Source: Monoplex corrugatus
Taxonomy: Eukaryota; Mollusca; Gastropoda; Littorinimorpha; Ranellidae
Assembly (NCBI GenBank): GCA_030674185.1
Contig: CM060312.1
Location: 1,034,992-1,098,991 of the forward strand
Direction: 5' to 3'
Length of the DNA: 64,000 nucleotides
This document shows positions 12,901-24,996 of this stretch, piece by piece. Every line of letters starts with the position of its first letter. Position 1 is the first letter of the stretch. Position numbers and translations under genes: made by a program. The notes beneath the pieces are model-generated. The model had not been told where the DNA came from. It was given only the letters and a program-made list of their open reading frames with translations, and did no database searches.

Positions 12901-15900
12901 GATGTGTTTATTGCGTGTGTGATGTGTGATTGATGTGTGTATTGTGTGTGTGTATGTGTGATGTTATGTGTGATGTGTGTATTGTGTGATGTGTGTATGT
13001 GTGATGTGTGTATTGTGTGATGTGTGTATTGTGATGTGTGATGGTGAGGTGTATGTGTAATTGTGTGATGTGTATATTGTGGTGTATATTGTGATGGATG
13101 TGTGTATGTGTGATTGTGTGTATTGTGTGATGTGTGTATTGTGTGATGTGTGTATTGTGTGATGTGTGTATGTGTGATGTTGTTGTGTATTATTGTGTGA
13201 TGTGTGTATTGTGTGATGTGTGTGTATTGTGATGTGTATTTGTATTGTGTGATGTGTATTGTGTGATTGTGTGTATTTGTGATGTGTATTGTGTGATGTG
13301 TGTATGTGTGATGTGTGTATTGTGTGATGTGTGTATTGTGTATGTGTGTATGTGATGGTGTGTATTGTGTATGTGATTGTGTGATGTGTGTATTGTGTGA
13401 TGTATGTATATGTGTGATGTGTGTATTGTGTGATGTGTGTATGTGTGATGTGTGTATGTGTGATGTGTGTATTGTGTGATGTGTTTGTGTGATGTGTGTA
13501 TGTGTGATGTGTGTATTGTGTGAATGTGTATGTGTGAAGTGTTATGTGTGATGTGTACTGTGTATTGTGTATTGTGTGTATGTGTGATTGTGTGAGTGTG
13601 TATGTTGATGTGGTAATGTGTGATGTGTGGTATGTGTGTTGTGTTGTAGTGTATGTGATGTGTGTATTGTGTGTGTGTATTGTGTACTGTGTGATGTGTG
13701 TATGTGTGATGTGTGTATGTGTGATGTGTGTATTGTGTGATATGTGATTGTGTGATGTGTAAGTGTGTTTGTGTGATGGTGTGATTGTGTGTGTGTGTAT
13801 TGTGTGATGTGTGTATGTGTGTATTGTGTGTGTGTGTATTGTGTGATTGTATGTGTGTTGTGATTGTGTGATTTTGTGATTTTGTTTATGTGTGTATTGT
13901 GTGATGTGTGTATGTTGGTGATGTGTGATTGTGTGATTTGTATGTGTGTATTGTGTGATGTTGTTTATTGTGTGATGTGTGTATGTGTATTGTGTGATGT
14001 GATGATGTGTGTGTGTGATTTGTATGTGTGTATGTGTATGTGTGATGTGTGTATATGTGTGTATTTGTGTGATGTGTATTGTGTGATGTGATGTGTGATT
14101 GTGATATGTGTATTCTGTGATGTGTATATGTAGTTGTATATGTGTGATGTGTGTATTTGGATGATGTGAATTGTTTTATTGTGTGATGTGTGTATTGTGA
14201 TGTGTGTGTTGTGTGTGTATGTGTGATGTGTATTGTGTGTGCTGTTGTGTGAAGTGTGATATGTGTATCTGTGATATGTGTATTGATGATGTTGTATATT
14301 GTTGTGATGTGTGTATAGTGATGTGATTGTATTGTGTGATGTGTGTATTGTGTGATGTGTGATGTGTATTGTGTGATGTGTACTATGTGTGTATTGTGTG
14401 ATGTTGATTGTGTCGATTGTGAATGTGTATTGTGTGATGTGTGTATTATGTCAGTTGTATATTTTGTGATGTGTGTATTATGTGATGTAGTGTATTTTGA
14501 ATGTGAAGTGTGTATTGTGTGATGTGAATATTGTGTGAGTGTGCATTGTGTGTGTGTGTTTGTGATGTGTGTATATGTGATGTGTGTATTGTATGTGTGA
14601 TGTGTGTATTGTGTATGTGTGTATTGTGTGATGTGTGTATTGTGTGATGTGTGTATGTGTGATGTGTGATGTGTGTGTTTGTATGATGTGTGTATTTTGT
14701 GATGTGTGTATTGGTGATGTGTGTATTGTGTGATTGTGTGATTGTGTGTATTGTATGATGTGTTTATTGTGTGTGTGTTTGTGTATGTGTGATGTGTGTA
14801 TTGTGTAAGTGTGTATTGATGTGTTTATTGTGTGTGTGTGTATTGCGTGTGTGTACATTGTGTGATGTGTGGATGTGTGTATTGTGTGATGTGTGTATTG
14901 TGTGATGTGTGTATTGTGTGCGTGTATATTGTGTGCTGTGTGTATTGTGTAATGTGTGATGTGTGTTTGTATGATGTGTATTGTGTGTATTTGTGATGTG
15001 ATGTGTTATTGTATGATGTATGTATTGTGTGATATATATGTGTGATTATGTGATGTGTGTATTGTGTATGTAAATGTGTGTATTGTGGTGATGTGTGTAT
15101 TGTGTGATGTAATAATGTGTGTATTGTGTGATGTATGTGTGTGTGTATATTGTTGATGTATGTATTGTGTGATGTTATTGTGTATTATGTGATGTGTGTA
15201 TTGTGTGATGTGTATAATGTGTGTATTGTGTGATGTGTGTATGTGTGCTGTGATATTGTGTGATGTGTGTATTGTGTGATGTGGTAGTGTGTGATGTGTG
15301 TAGTGTGTGATGTGTGTATGTGTGATGTATAATGTGTGTATTATGTGATGTGTGTATTGTGTGATGTGTGTAGTGTGCATTGTGTGATGTGTGAAGTATG
15401 CATTGTGTAATGTGTGTATTGTGTGATGTGTGATGTGTGTATTGTGTGATGTGTAATGTGTGTATTGTGTGATGCTGCATTGTGTGATTGTGATATGTGT
15501 ATGTGTGATGTGTGAAGTGTGTATTGTATGATTGTGATGTGTGTATTGTGATGTGTGTATTGCGTGATGTGTGTATTGTGCATTGTGTAAAGTGTTATTG
15601 TGTGACGTGTGTATTTCGTGACACCTGAAGTGTATATTGTGTGATGTATGTATTTTGAGATGTGTGTATTGTGTAAACTGTTATTGTAATGTGCGTATTG
15701 TGAGGTGTGTGTATTGTGTAAAGTGTGTACTATGTGACATGAGTTTTGTGTAAAGGGTGTATTGTGTGATGGTGTATTATGTGATGTGTGTATTGTGTGA
15801 TGTGTGTTGTGTACTATGTGATGTGTGTTTTGTGTGATGTATGTGTGTATTATGTGATGTGTGTATTGTGTGATGTGTGTGTGTACTATGTGATGTGTTT

Positions 15901-17152
15901 TGTGTGATGTGTGTGTGTATTATGTGATGTGTGTATTGTGTGATGTGTGTTGTGTATTATGTGATGTGTGTATCGTATGATGTGTGTATTGTGTGATGTG
16001 TGTTGTGTATTATGTTATGTGTGTATCGTATGATGTGTGTATCATGTGATGTGTGTTATGTATTGTGTGATATGTGTGTATTGTGTGATGTGTTTGTGTA
16101 TTGTGTGATGTGTGTATCGTGTGATGTGTGTTGTGTGATGTGTGTTGTGTATTGTGTGACGTGTGTATTGTGTGATGTGTGTTGTGTATTGTGTGATGTG
16201 TGTATCGTGTGATGTGTGTTGTGTGATGTGTGTTGTGTATTGTGTGTGACGTGTGTATTGTGTGCTGCCTGAAGTGTGTATCGTGTAATGTGTGTATCGT
16301 ATGATGTGTGTATCACGTGATGTGTGTATCGTATGATGTGTGTATACGTGATGTGTGTATCGCGTGATGTGTGTATCACGTGATGTGTGTATCGTGTAAT
16401 GTGTGTATCACGTGATGCTGACGTATACATTGTATGATGTGTGATGTGTGAAGTGTGTATTGTGTATGATGTGTCAAATGTTTATTGTGTGATGTGTGAT
16501 GTGTGTGTCATGTGATGTGATGTGTTTAGTATGTGATGTGTGATGTGCAAAGTGTGTGATGTGTGATATGTGATTATGTGATGTGTATTGTGTGTGATGT
16601 GTGAAATGTTTATTGTGTGATATGTGATGTGTGTGTCGTGTGATGTGATGTGTGCAGTGTGTGATGTGTGATGTGCGAAGCGTGTGATATGTGATATGTG
16701 ATATGATTAGTGTGATGTGTGAAATGTTTATTGTGTGATGTGTAATGTGTGAAGTATCTATTGTGTGATGTGTTTGATGTGTGAAGTGTGTATTGTGTGA
16801 TGTGTGATGTGTATCGTATGATGTGTGCATTGTGTAGTGCGTGATATGTGAAGTGTGTATGTGTGATGCGTGATGTGTGTATTGTGTGAAGTGTGTATTG
16901 TGTGATGTGTGAATGGTGATGTGTGTGTCAAGTGATGTGATGTGTGTAGTGTGGATGTGTGGTGTGCAAAGTGTGTGATGTGTGATGTGTGACGTGTATG
17001 ACGTGTGATGTGTGTATCGTGTGATATGAAGTGTATTTGTGTGATGTGTGGTATGTGACGTGGGTATCGTGTGATGTGTGAAGTGTATATTGTGTGATGT
17101 GTGATGTATGGTATGTGGTGTGTGTATTGTATGACGTGTGTATTGTGTTTGT

Positions 17153-17217
17153 GTGAAATCGACATTGAGTATGTTGAGATCACTTTCCCTGATATCTATC
17201 GAGTATATTGATGCATG
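17153..17217. other. Non-repetitive island inside the GT-rich satellite
   Basis: About 60 bases with normal composition (containing ATCGACATTGAGTATGTTGA and GATATCTATCGAGTATATTG) interrupt the array and are followed by about 130 bp more of it. The plus strand is open (IDIEYVEITFPDIYRVY) but no clear splice sites flank it. Origin unknown: a small insertion, or the seed from which the array expanded. Confidence 0.5.
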
Positions 17218-17340
17218 TATTGTGTGATGTGTGTAATGTGTGTATTGTGTGATGTGTGTAAGTGTTATTGTGTGATGTGTGTGAAATGTGTATTGTGTCA
17301 TGTGTATGATGTGTGTAATAAGTGATGTGTGTTATGTGTA

Positions 17341-17560
17341 CGTTGTATGTATTTTGTGAGGTGCATGTTGAGGTCAGACAAAGGAGACAGAGACAGACGA
17401 GACAGAGACAGACGAGACAGACAGACGGCAACCTGTGGTATGTAGTGGTCACAGTACAAAAGTCACGCTTATTACTGCATGCGACGTCACGATGTCAGGA
17501 GAGGGGGAAGGGGTAGATATGTCAGGCTGATGGAGGTAAAGGTGGATAGAATGAGGGAAG
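17341..17560. other. Short unique spacer between arrays
   Basis: Mixed-composition sequence with a brief GACAGAGACAGACGA repeat (17380-17425) followed by about 100 bases without repeat or convincing coding potential. It separates the GT-rich array from the 30-bp minisatellite. Confidence 0.5.
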
Positions 17561-19450
17561 GAGCTCTTTTGGGTGGATAGACAGAGGATAAGGATGTTGT
17601 CAGGGTGGATAGACAGAGGATAAGGGTGTTGTCATGGTGGATAGACAGAGGACAGGGGTGTTGTTAGGGTGGGTAGACAGAGGACAGGGGTGTTGTTAGG
17701 GTGGGTAGACAGAGGACAGGGGTGTTGTCAGGGTGGATAGACAGAGGATAAGGATGTTGTCAGGGTGGATAGACAGAGGACAGGGGTGTTGTCAGGGTGG
17801 ATAGACAGAGGACAGGGGTGTTGTTAGGGTGGATAGACAGAGGACAGGGGTGTTGTTAGGGTGGTAGACAGAGGACAGGGGTGTTGTTAGGGTGGGTAGA
17901 CAGAGGACAGGGGTGTTGTCAGGGTGGGTAGACAGAGGATAAGGATGTTGTCAGGGTGGATAGACAGAGGATAGGGGTGTTGTCAGGGTGGATAGACAGA
18001 AAGTAGGGTGTTGTCAAGGTGGATAGACAGAGGATAGGGGTGTTGTCAGGTGGATAGACAGACAGTAGGGGTGTTGTCAAGGTGGATAGACAGAGGATAA
18101 GGATGTTGTTAGGTGGATAGACAGAGGATAGAGGTGTTGTCAGGGTGGATAGACAGACAGTAGGGGTGTTGTCAAGGTGGGTAGACAGAGGATAAGGATG
18201 TTGTTAGGGTGGATAGACAGAGGATAGGGGTGTTGTCAGGGTGGATAGACAGACAGTAGGGGTGTTGTCAAGGTGGATAGACAGACAGATAGGGGTGTTG
18301 TTAGGGTGGATAGACAGAGGACAGGGGTGTTGTCAGGGTGGATAGACAGACAGGGGTGTTGTCAGAGTGGATAGACAGAGGATAGTGGTGTTGTCAGGGT
18401 GGATAGACAGATAGGGGTGTTGTCAGGGTGGATAGACAGATAGGGGTGTTGTCAGGGTGGATAGACAGATAGGGGTGTTGTCAGGGTGGATAGACAGATA
18501 GGGGTGTTGTCAGGGTGGATAGACAGATAGGGGTGTTGTCAGGGTGGATAGACAGAGGACAGGGGTGTTGTCAGGGTGGATAGACAGATAGGGGTGTTGT
18601 CAGGGTGGATAGACAGATAGGGGTGTTGTCAGGGTGGATAGACAGATAAGGGTGTTGTCAGGGTGGATAGACAGATAGGGGTGTTGTCAGGGTGGATAGA
18701 CAGACAGATAGGGGTGTTGTCAGGGTGGATAGACAGATAAGGGTGTTGTCAGGGTGGATAGACAGATAGGGGTGTTGTCAGGGTAGATAGACAGATATGG
18801 GGTGTTGTCAGGGTAGATAGATAGGGGTGTTGTCATGGTGGATAGACAGACAGGGGTGTTGTCAGGGTAGATAGACAGACAGGGGTGTTGTCAAGGTGGA
18901 TAGACAGACAGGGGTGTTGTCAGGGTAGATAGACAGATAGGGGTTTTGTCAGGGTAGATAGATAGACAGGGGTATTGTCAGGGTGGATAGACAGACAGAT
19001 AGGGGTGTTGTCAGGGTGGATAGACAGACAGGTGTGTTGTCAGGGTGGATAGACAGACAGATAGGGGTGTTGTCAGGGTGGATAGACAGACAGGGGTGTG
19101 TTGTCAGGGTGGATAGACAGATAGGGGTGTTGTCAGGGTGGATAGACAGATAGGGGTGTTGTCAGGGTGGATAGACAGATCGGGGTGTTGTCAGGGTGGA
19201 TAGACAGACAGGGGGTGTTGTCAGGGTAGATAGACAGACAGGGGTGTTGTCAGGGTGGATAGACAGACAGGGGTGTTGTCAGGGTGGATAGACAGACAGA
19301 TAGGGATGTTGTCAAGGTGGATAGACAGATAGGGGTGTTGTCAGGGTGGATAGACAGATAGGGGTGTTGTCAGGGTGGATAGACAGATAGGGGTGTTGTC
19401 AGGGTGGATAGACAGACAGGGGTGTTGTCAGGGTGGATAGACAGATAGTA
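17561..19450. repeat. 30-bp minisatellite
   Basis: About 60 copies of a 30-34-bp unit, GGTGGATAGACAGATAGGGG followed by TGTTGTCAGG. The first third uses an AGACAGAGGACAGGGG variant; the part from 18410 is more homogeneous with the AGACAGATAGGGG form. Length changes are mostly in the number of ACAG/ATAG tetramers within the unit, pointing to slippage inside an otherwise unequal-exchange array. Confidence 0.93.
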
Positions 19451-19490
19451 GGTATAGGTAGGTAGGTCGGTAGGTAGGTAGGTAGGTAGG

Positions 19491-19522
<32 letters not shown>

Positions 19523-19690
19523 TAGATATTTAGATAGATAGACAGACAGACAGACAGATAGGTAGATAGATAGGTAGATAGATAGATAGATAGATAGACA
19601 GATAGATAGATAGGTAGATAGATAGATAGATAGACAGACAGATAGATAGATAGATAGGTAGATAGATAGATAGATAGATAGGGACAACAG
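19451..19690. repeat. GATA/GACA/GGTA tetranucleotide microsatellite
   Basis: Runs of GGTA (19449-19490) grade into GATA and GACA tetramers up to 19680. It shares its tetramer vocabulary with the minisatellites on both sides. Confidence 0.93.
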
Positions 19691-20940
19691 TGGACAAGGT
19701 AGAGACAGACAGACAGACAGACATCTATGCAAACAGATGTACAGACAGAGGGACACTGAGACTGACAGACAGACAACAAAACAGACAACAAAACAGACAG
19801 ACAGACAACGAAACAGACAGACACACAACGAAACAGACAGACAACGAAACAGACAGACAGACAACGAAACAGACAGACAACAAAACAGACAGACAGACAA
19901 CAAAACAAACAGACAGACAACGAAACAGACAGACAGACAACAAAACAGACAGACAGACAACAAAACAGACAGACAGACAACGAAACAGACAGACAGACAA
20001 CGAAACAGACAGACAGACAACAAAACAGACAGACAGACAACAAAACAGACAGACAGACAACAAAACAGACAGACATATAACAAAACAGACAGACACACAA
20101 CAAAACAGACAGACACACAACGAAACAGACAGACAGACAACAAAACAGACAGACAGACAACAAAACAGACAGACAGACAACGAAACAGACAGACAGACAA
20201 CGAAACAGACAGACAGACAACGAAACAGACAGACAACGAAACAGACAGACAGACAACGAAACAGACAGACAGACAACGAAAACAGACAGACAGACAAACG
20301 AAACAGACAGACAGACAACAAAACAGATAGACAGACAACGAAACAGACAGACAGACAACGAAACAGACAGACAGACAACGAAACAGACAGACAGACAACG
20401 AAACAGACAGACAACGAAACAAACAGACAGACAACGAAACAGACAGACAGACAACGAAACAGACAGACAACAAAACAGACAACGAAACAGACAGACAGAC
20501 AACGAAACAGACAGACAGACAACGAAACAGACAGACAACGAAACAGACAGACAGACAACAAAACAGACAACAAAACAGACAGACAGACAACGAAACAGAC
20601 AGACAGACAACGAAACAGACAGACAACGAAACAGACAGACAGACAACGAAACAGACAGACAACGAAACAGACAGACAACGAAACAGACAACAAAACAGAC
20701 AGACACACAACGAAACAGACAGACACACAACGAAACAGACAGACAACAAAACAGACACACAACGAAACAGACAACGAAACAGACAGACAGACAACGAAAC
20801 AGACAGACAACGAAACAGACAACAAAACAGACAGACAGACAACGAAACAGACAGACACACAACGAAACAGACAGACAACAAAACAGACAGACAACGAAAC
20901 AGACAGACAGACGAAGAAACAGACAGACGAAGAAACAGAC
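19691..20940. repeat. Compound AACRAAACAG(ACAG)n minisatellite
   Basis: Units of 12, 16 or 20 bp consisting of AAC(G/A)AAACAG plus one to three ACAG tetramers, repeated about 70 times. Both strands stay open for more than 1 kb in several frames (Thr/Asp/Lys/Gln-rich on plus; Ser/Val/Cys/Leu/Phe-rich on minus) only because the motif lacks stops; neither is a plausible gene. Confidence 0.93.
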
Positions 20941-21029
20941 TTACTTGCAAGCTGTAGTACTCTATGTCTCGGTACAATACAAGTGCACTTGTCTGTTGGT
21001 ATGACTATAAGAAATTTGTGTGTGTGCAG

Positions 21030-21157
21030 ACAGAAGTAGAAGCACCAGTAACGCCTCACCAGCACTGGGCTGGGTGACAGTGGAACCAGCAGGTGAGACA
21101 AACACTGCACAACTTTCACCACCACCACCTGGAGGCCAGGACCCTAGTGAAAATCCT
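21030..21157 (+). CDS. Internal exon 1 of an unrecognised gene
   Basis: Bounded by a TGTGTGTGTGCAG acceptor (AG at 21028-21029) and a GTAAGT donor at 21158, a near-perfect consensus. The exon begins inside a codon (one base supplied from upstream) and ends in phase 0. It reads RSRSTSNASPALGWVTVEPA and then a GETNTAQLSPPPPGGQDPSE segment, a Ser/Pro-rich, probably disordered stretch. Base composition is balanced, unlike the arrays around it. The phase matches the next exon at 21414. No family was recognised. Any upstream exon must lie before the GACA array or beyond the window. Confidence 0.6.
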
Positions 21158-21413
21158 GTAAGTGTCAACTGGCGGCTGGAATCCTGTCGATCAAAAACCC
21201 CTCAGTTCTAAACGTACTGCTATTGTACTGAAGAACATGTTTAGTCAAGGACCTTTGTGTACAAGTGTGTCATCCACCCAATCACTGCTGTGGAGCTGTT
21301 CTTCTCCTGTATGGCACACTCATCGCCACAGTAAGGCGGTGTAGATTTCACAGAACACCAGCGTCGTCTATGTCTGTATGTCTGTGTGTGTGTGTGTGTG
21401 TGTGTGTCGGCAG

Positions 21414-21467
21414 CTTGAGGTCACCTGGCTCGGGTTTCCTCGCCCCACTCGGTCCCGGATTCGTAAG
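21414..21467 (+). CDS. 54-bp internal exon 2 of the same unrecognised gene
   Basis: Preceded by a (TG)n tract and CGGCAG acceptor, followed at once by a perfect GTAAGT donor (21468). Exactly 18 codons, phase 0 at both ends: LEVTWLGFPRPTRSRIRK. It follows a 256-bp intron that itself contains a TG microsatellite. Size, borders and open frame all support a real microexon. The basic end (RSRIRK) is the only notable feature of the peptide. Confidence 0.6.
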
Positions 21468-21469
21468 GT

Positions 21470-21505
<36 letters not shown>

Positions 21506-21807
21506 TCTTCTCCTTGCTTCAGTGCCTACCAGTGTGTGTGCTGTATTCAGCACCATATCACCTTGTATACGACCACTCGTACTCTGTCCTATGACACACA
21601 ACACACAGGCCTACTGTCTCCTCTGTCCTCTTTTCGTGTGAAGTGCAGCCAGCACTTTTGGACATGGACTGTTAGCGCTGTATAAATGAAATCATTATAA
21701 ACAACGACACGCAGGCTTTCGGTGTGCTCTCTGCGACTGACTGCTGTACTGAAACACTGCCAAGACAAAATATCAACTTCCTGATTGTGTTTTCCACGAC
21801 GTCACAG

Positions 21808-21908
21808 GATGGCGGGTGGACGGGAGATGATGTGGATGGGAGGGGACGATTGGCTGTACTTCAACATATAGCGCAGTACAGGCAGAAGTTGGCTTCAACA
21901 CAAAACGG
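21808..21908 (+). CDS. Internal exon 3 of the same unrecognised gene
   Basis: An acceptor after TTCCACGACGTCACAG and a GTAGGT donor at 21909 define a 101-bp exon. It enters in phase 0, as exon 2 leaves, and exits with two bases of a codon. It reads DGGWTGDDVDGRGRLAVLQH followed by IAQYRQKLASTQN, an acidic start then an amphipathic helix-like segment. No domain recognised. No following exon with the matching phase was found before 46-53 kb; the next 30 kb is repeats and LINEs. The frame ends in TAG immediately after the donor, so without splicing the protein would stop there. Confidence 0.58.
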
Positions 21909-22186
21909 GTAGGTACCCGGAAGAAAGCAGATCGGGTGTGTGTGTGCGAGCAACGTGCTATATGCGATAATTAAGGTGCTCGACGCTTAGCGCAAAACGC
22001 TATAGGACTTTGGAACTATGAGCGTGGGATTGTGCGCAGTGCTGTTAGGACCAATGCTGATGTCATTTTAACCGCCACTGTTGATGTTGTTGTTAATGTT
22101 AGAGTTAGTATCGGTGTGAAAGTCGGCCTTACCTTGTGGCCACGCTTCTCTGCCCTCACTTATCAGCTGCAGCATTCTACTGTAGT
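21909..22186. other. Intron-like unique sequence
   Basis: Non-repetitive sequence after exon 3 with no second exon that could be defended. It includes short alternations of GTT and a GCTCGACGCTTAGCGC stretch. Nothing further seen. Confidence 0.4.
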
Positions 22187-22437
22187 GTGCTGTGGTGAGT
22201 CTGATTATATGATTCGCTGTCTCCTGTGGTGAGTCTGATCATATAGTACGCTGTCTCCTGTGGTGAGTCTGATCATATAGTACGCTGTCTCCTGTGGTGA
22301 GTCTGATCATATAGTACGCTGTCTCCTGTGGTGAGTCTGATCATATAGTACGCTGTCTTCTGTGGTGAGTCTGATTTCAACGTATTGTTTTCTGTGGTGA
22401 GTCTAATCATACTACATTGTCTTATGTGGTGAGATAT
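22187..22437. repeat. 34-bp minisatellite
   Basis: About seven copies of a 34-bp unit containing CTGTGGTGAGTCTGATCATA; the middle four are nearly identical and the edges diverge. It lies in what would be the intron after exon 3. Confidence 0.9.
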
Positions 22438-22447
22438 TGTTTATACT

Positions 22448-22448
<1 letters not shown>

Positions 22449-22530
<82 letters not shown>
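22449..22530. repeat. (TG)n microsatellite
   Basis: An uninterrupted TG run of about 80 bases, followed by a CT-rich stretch to about 22660 that abuts the truncated LINE. Confidence 0.95.
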
Positions 22531-22535
<5 letters not shown>

Positions 22536-22665
22536 CCCTGTCTATATCCCTATGTTTCTCTCTGGTCTTTCTATATCTCTGTCTCTCTCTCTGTCTTTCT
22601 CTATCTCTCTGTCTCTGTTTCTGTCTCTCTGTCTCTCTCCCTCTCTCTCTGACTCTCTATGTGTC

Positions 22666-23490
22666 TCTTTCGCTGACGACGGAACAATCCATACACAAGA
22701 CACAAGCATAGCGACTGTAAACACACGTTTACAAAAGAGCCTAAATGAAATTTCTGATTGGTGTGCTAAAAACGCCATGGCTTTGAACCCTACGAAAACT
22801 GAATGTATGGTTATATGTACACGCCAAAAACGGCAGCTTGGCTCTCTCTCACTCAATCTGTCTTTGAGAGGTAATTCTATTGCACAAATACCTGAACACC
22901 GTCTACTGGGAGTTCTCATTGATCATAATCTTACCTGGCAAAACCACATTGATTATTTATGCAGGATTATCTCCAAGAACTTATTTATTCTGTCCAAATT
23001 AAGATATCTAACAGATACAAACACACGCCAATTATTTTATAATGCTCATATTAAATCGCACATAGATTATGCCTCTACACTGTGGGATAGCTCATGTGAA
23101 GTTCATCTAAAAAAATTGAACACCTTACATAGGAGGGCAGCAAAACTTATGCCAGATCCCACTTTAACAACAGATGAAAAACTTAAACAGTTAGGAATCC
23201 TCCCTCTAAAGTCACACTTAATGTTCAATAAAGGTATCACAATGTTTAAAGTATCAAAAAGGAATGTTCCGCAATATCTTCTCAATTTGTTTAATCAGAA
23301 TGTGCGATCATACTCAAACTCAAGACAAAATCAATTCAAAATTATCCGTCCAAGAATTGACATATATAAAAGTAGTTTATCGTTTTCTGGTGCACAACTA
23401 TGGAACACCCTCCCCCCAAATATCACAAACACTCAATCACTCTCTTCCTTCAAAGTTACTTTATTTAAATACCTGACGTCAGTGTCGTAG
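22666..23490 (+). pseudogene. LINE reverse transcriptase C-terminal half
   Basis: Open from the catalytic FADD box (22669-22680) through LQKSLNEISDWCAKNAMALN (the thumb-side helix with its NPTKTE motif) and LLGVLIDHNLTWQNHIDYLC to a C-terminal SLSSFKVTLFKYL end and stop at 23490. This is the order of the region downstream of motif C in CR1/Jockey-group LINEs. The frame upstream of FADD is only CT/TG repeat. No stop or frameshift interrupts the remaining 275 codons, so the copy may be relatively young, although truncated and dead. Confidence 0.85.
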
Positions 23491-23547
23491 ATTACCTCAG
23501 TTAGCAACAATAACGTCAGCTGCTTTTCAACCTATGACATCTAATCT

Positions 23548-23553
<6 letters not shown>

Positions 23554-23616
<63 letters not shown>
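23554..23616. repeat. (TG)n microsatellite in LINE 3' region
   Basis: An uninterrupted TG run about 63 bases long just downstream of the RT stop codon. Confidence 0.95.
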
Positions 23617-24701
23617 ACAATGATAATTTGTGTTCTTTTTGTTTGTTTTTCTCTTTAACATTATTGATATTTTAACAGTTCAAACAGCCAACCAGTATTT
23701 CTTTCTGTATTATATGCATGATTTGTTGATGACTCTATGACGTGTTTCATTATCTCTTGCTTCTTCTTTATTTCTCATTGCCTTTGTTCATTTTGTTTGT
23801 TTGTTTGTTTTTTGCTTTGCTTGCTTGCCCATCTTATCTGATAGCCATATTGTCTGTTTGTTTGGTTGGCTCTTATCTGCTGTCTGTATTTGTCACTTTT
23901 CTCCAACTGTTATCCATATCATGCTTGTATCTCTCTTCTCCTATCAAAAAAAACGGCGCTTGATTATGGTTACTATTCTTGATTTATTTATGTCTTATTA
24001 CATGAATTATTGATTTGTTTACACATGTATGATATTTCTATTATACATATGCGTTTATCATTACTGTAATTTCCTATTGTCGAAAGTAAAATTTACTTTA
24101 TTTATCTATCTATACATTTGTCTATTTGACTTCATATCATCTGTTGATTTTCTGTCTCCTACAGAATTTTATGTGTTTATGCCTTCAATCGAGCCAATGT
24201 TTGCTACCACCCCCCACCCACCCCTTTTTTTTTTTTCTTTTTTCCCCCCTCTAATCATCCTTCTGAACTGCTCTTTTTTCTACCTCCATTTATTATCTTT
24301 GGGTTTAGTAGTAGTAGTAGTAGTAGTAGTGGTAGTAGTGGTAATTGTTGTAGCAATGTTAATATTTTTTGTGTGTAATCAGAATATTGATTTCATCTTC
24401 TTTGATTTAATTGTAAGAACATTAGTCTATTTGACGCTTGATTTATCTTCTATAAATTTGTCACATGTAATGGTTCTTCTCCCTCTATTTCATTTTATTT
24501 TGTTTTATTTTATTACTATTTTGTTTACTGTGTTTTCCTCTCCTCTCCTCCTCCTCCTCCTCCTCCTCCTGCTCTTCCTTCTTCTTCTTCCTCTTCTTCG
24601 TCTTATTTTTATTATTATCACTATCAACATTATCTTTCTTTCTTTATTTACCTGCTCATCTGTCTATCTATCTATCTATACTATCTACCTCTCTCTCTCT
24701 C

Positions 24702-24732
<31 letters not shown>

Positions 24733-24996
24733 ATCTATCTATACTATCTATCTCTAAGTGCTGACTGTGTACGTTTCTTGATTTCATTGTCTCTAAGTGC
24801 TGACTGTGTACGTTTCTTGATTTCATTGTATCTTAATTTTAGTATTCAACATGTATTTTCCTTAAGCTGTACTTGTTACTGTAAACAAATGTCATGTGTA
24901 TAGAATAGCAACGGCAAGTTTGAAAAATGGCTTCTAGCCAATAGCTTTTACCGTTGAAAAATAAAGCATCATTGTCATTGTCATTGTCATTGTCAT

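Larger units (their letters stand above)
6721..17340. repeat. Degenerate 16-bp GT-rich satellite, ~10.6 kb
   Basis: Head-to-tail copies of a 16-bp unit close to GTGTATTGTGTGATGT, one strand almost free of C. Subregions differ: 7000-7850 is dominated by the TGTGTACTGTGTGATG variant; 8390-10000 carries larger internal duplications marked by a GCCTAAAGCATG/GCCTGAAGTATG variant; 10600-15000 is riddled with 1-3 base indels; 15600-17150 is enriched in TGTATCGTGTGATG and ACGTG variants. Long minus-strand frames rich in His, Thr, Tyr and Ile (for example 9065-10957) are by-products of the repeat and have no coding character. Confidence 0.95.
22660..24996 (+). mobile_element. CR1/L2-like LINE with ATTGTC tail (5'-truncated)
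   Basis: Starts in the middle of the RT palm directly after a CT-rich repeat and ends with an AATAAAG signal-like sequence and four to five CATTGT repeats (24964-24996), a typical simple-repeat 3' end. About 830 bp of coding sequence is followed by a 1.5-kb 3' region holding (TG)n at 23554-23616, TAG, CTC and CTAT microsatellites, and a tandem 39-bp duplication (GCTGACTGTGTACGTTTCTT at 24759 and 24797). The 3' region may include later insertions. Confidence 0.72.

Noticed and set aside
19370..21128. Several 450-535-codon frames on both strands (SVCLFRCL or TDRQRNRQ repeats)
   Set aside because: All come from ACAG/AACGAAACAG units; simultaneous openness of both strands shows low complexity, not coding.
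22436..22660. Signal-peptide-like Val/Cys frame preceding the LINE RT
   Set aside because: The apparent N-terminus is translated (TG)n and CT repeat fused by chance to the truncated RT frame.
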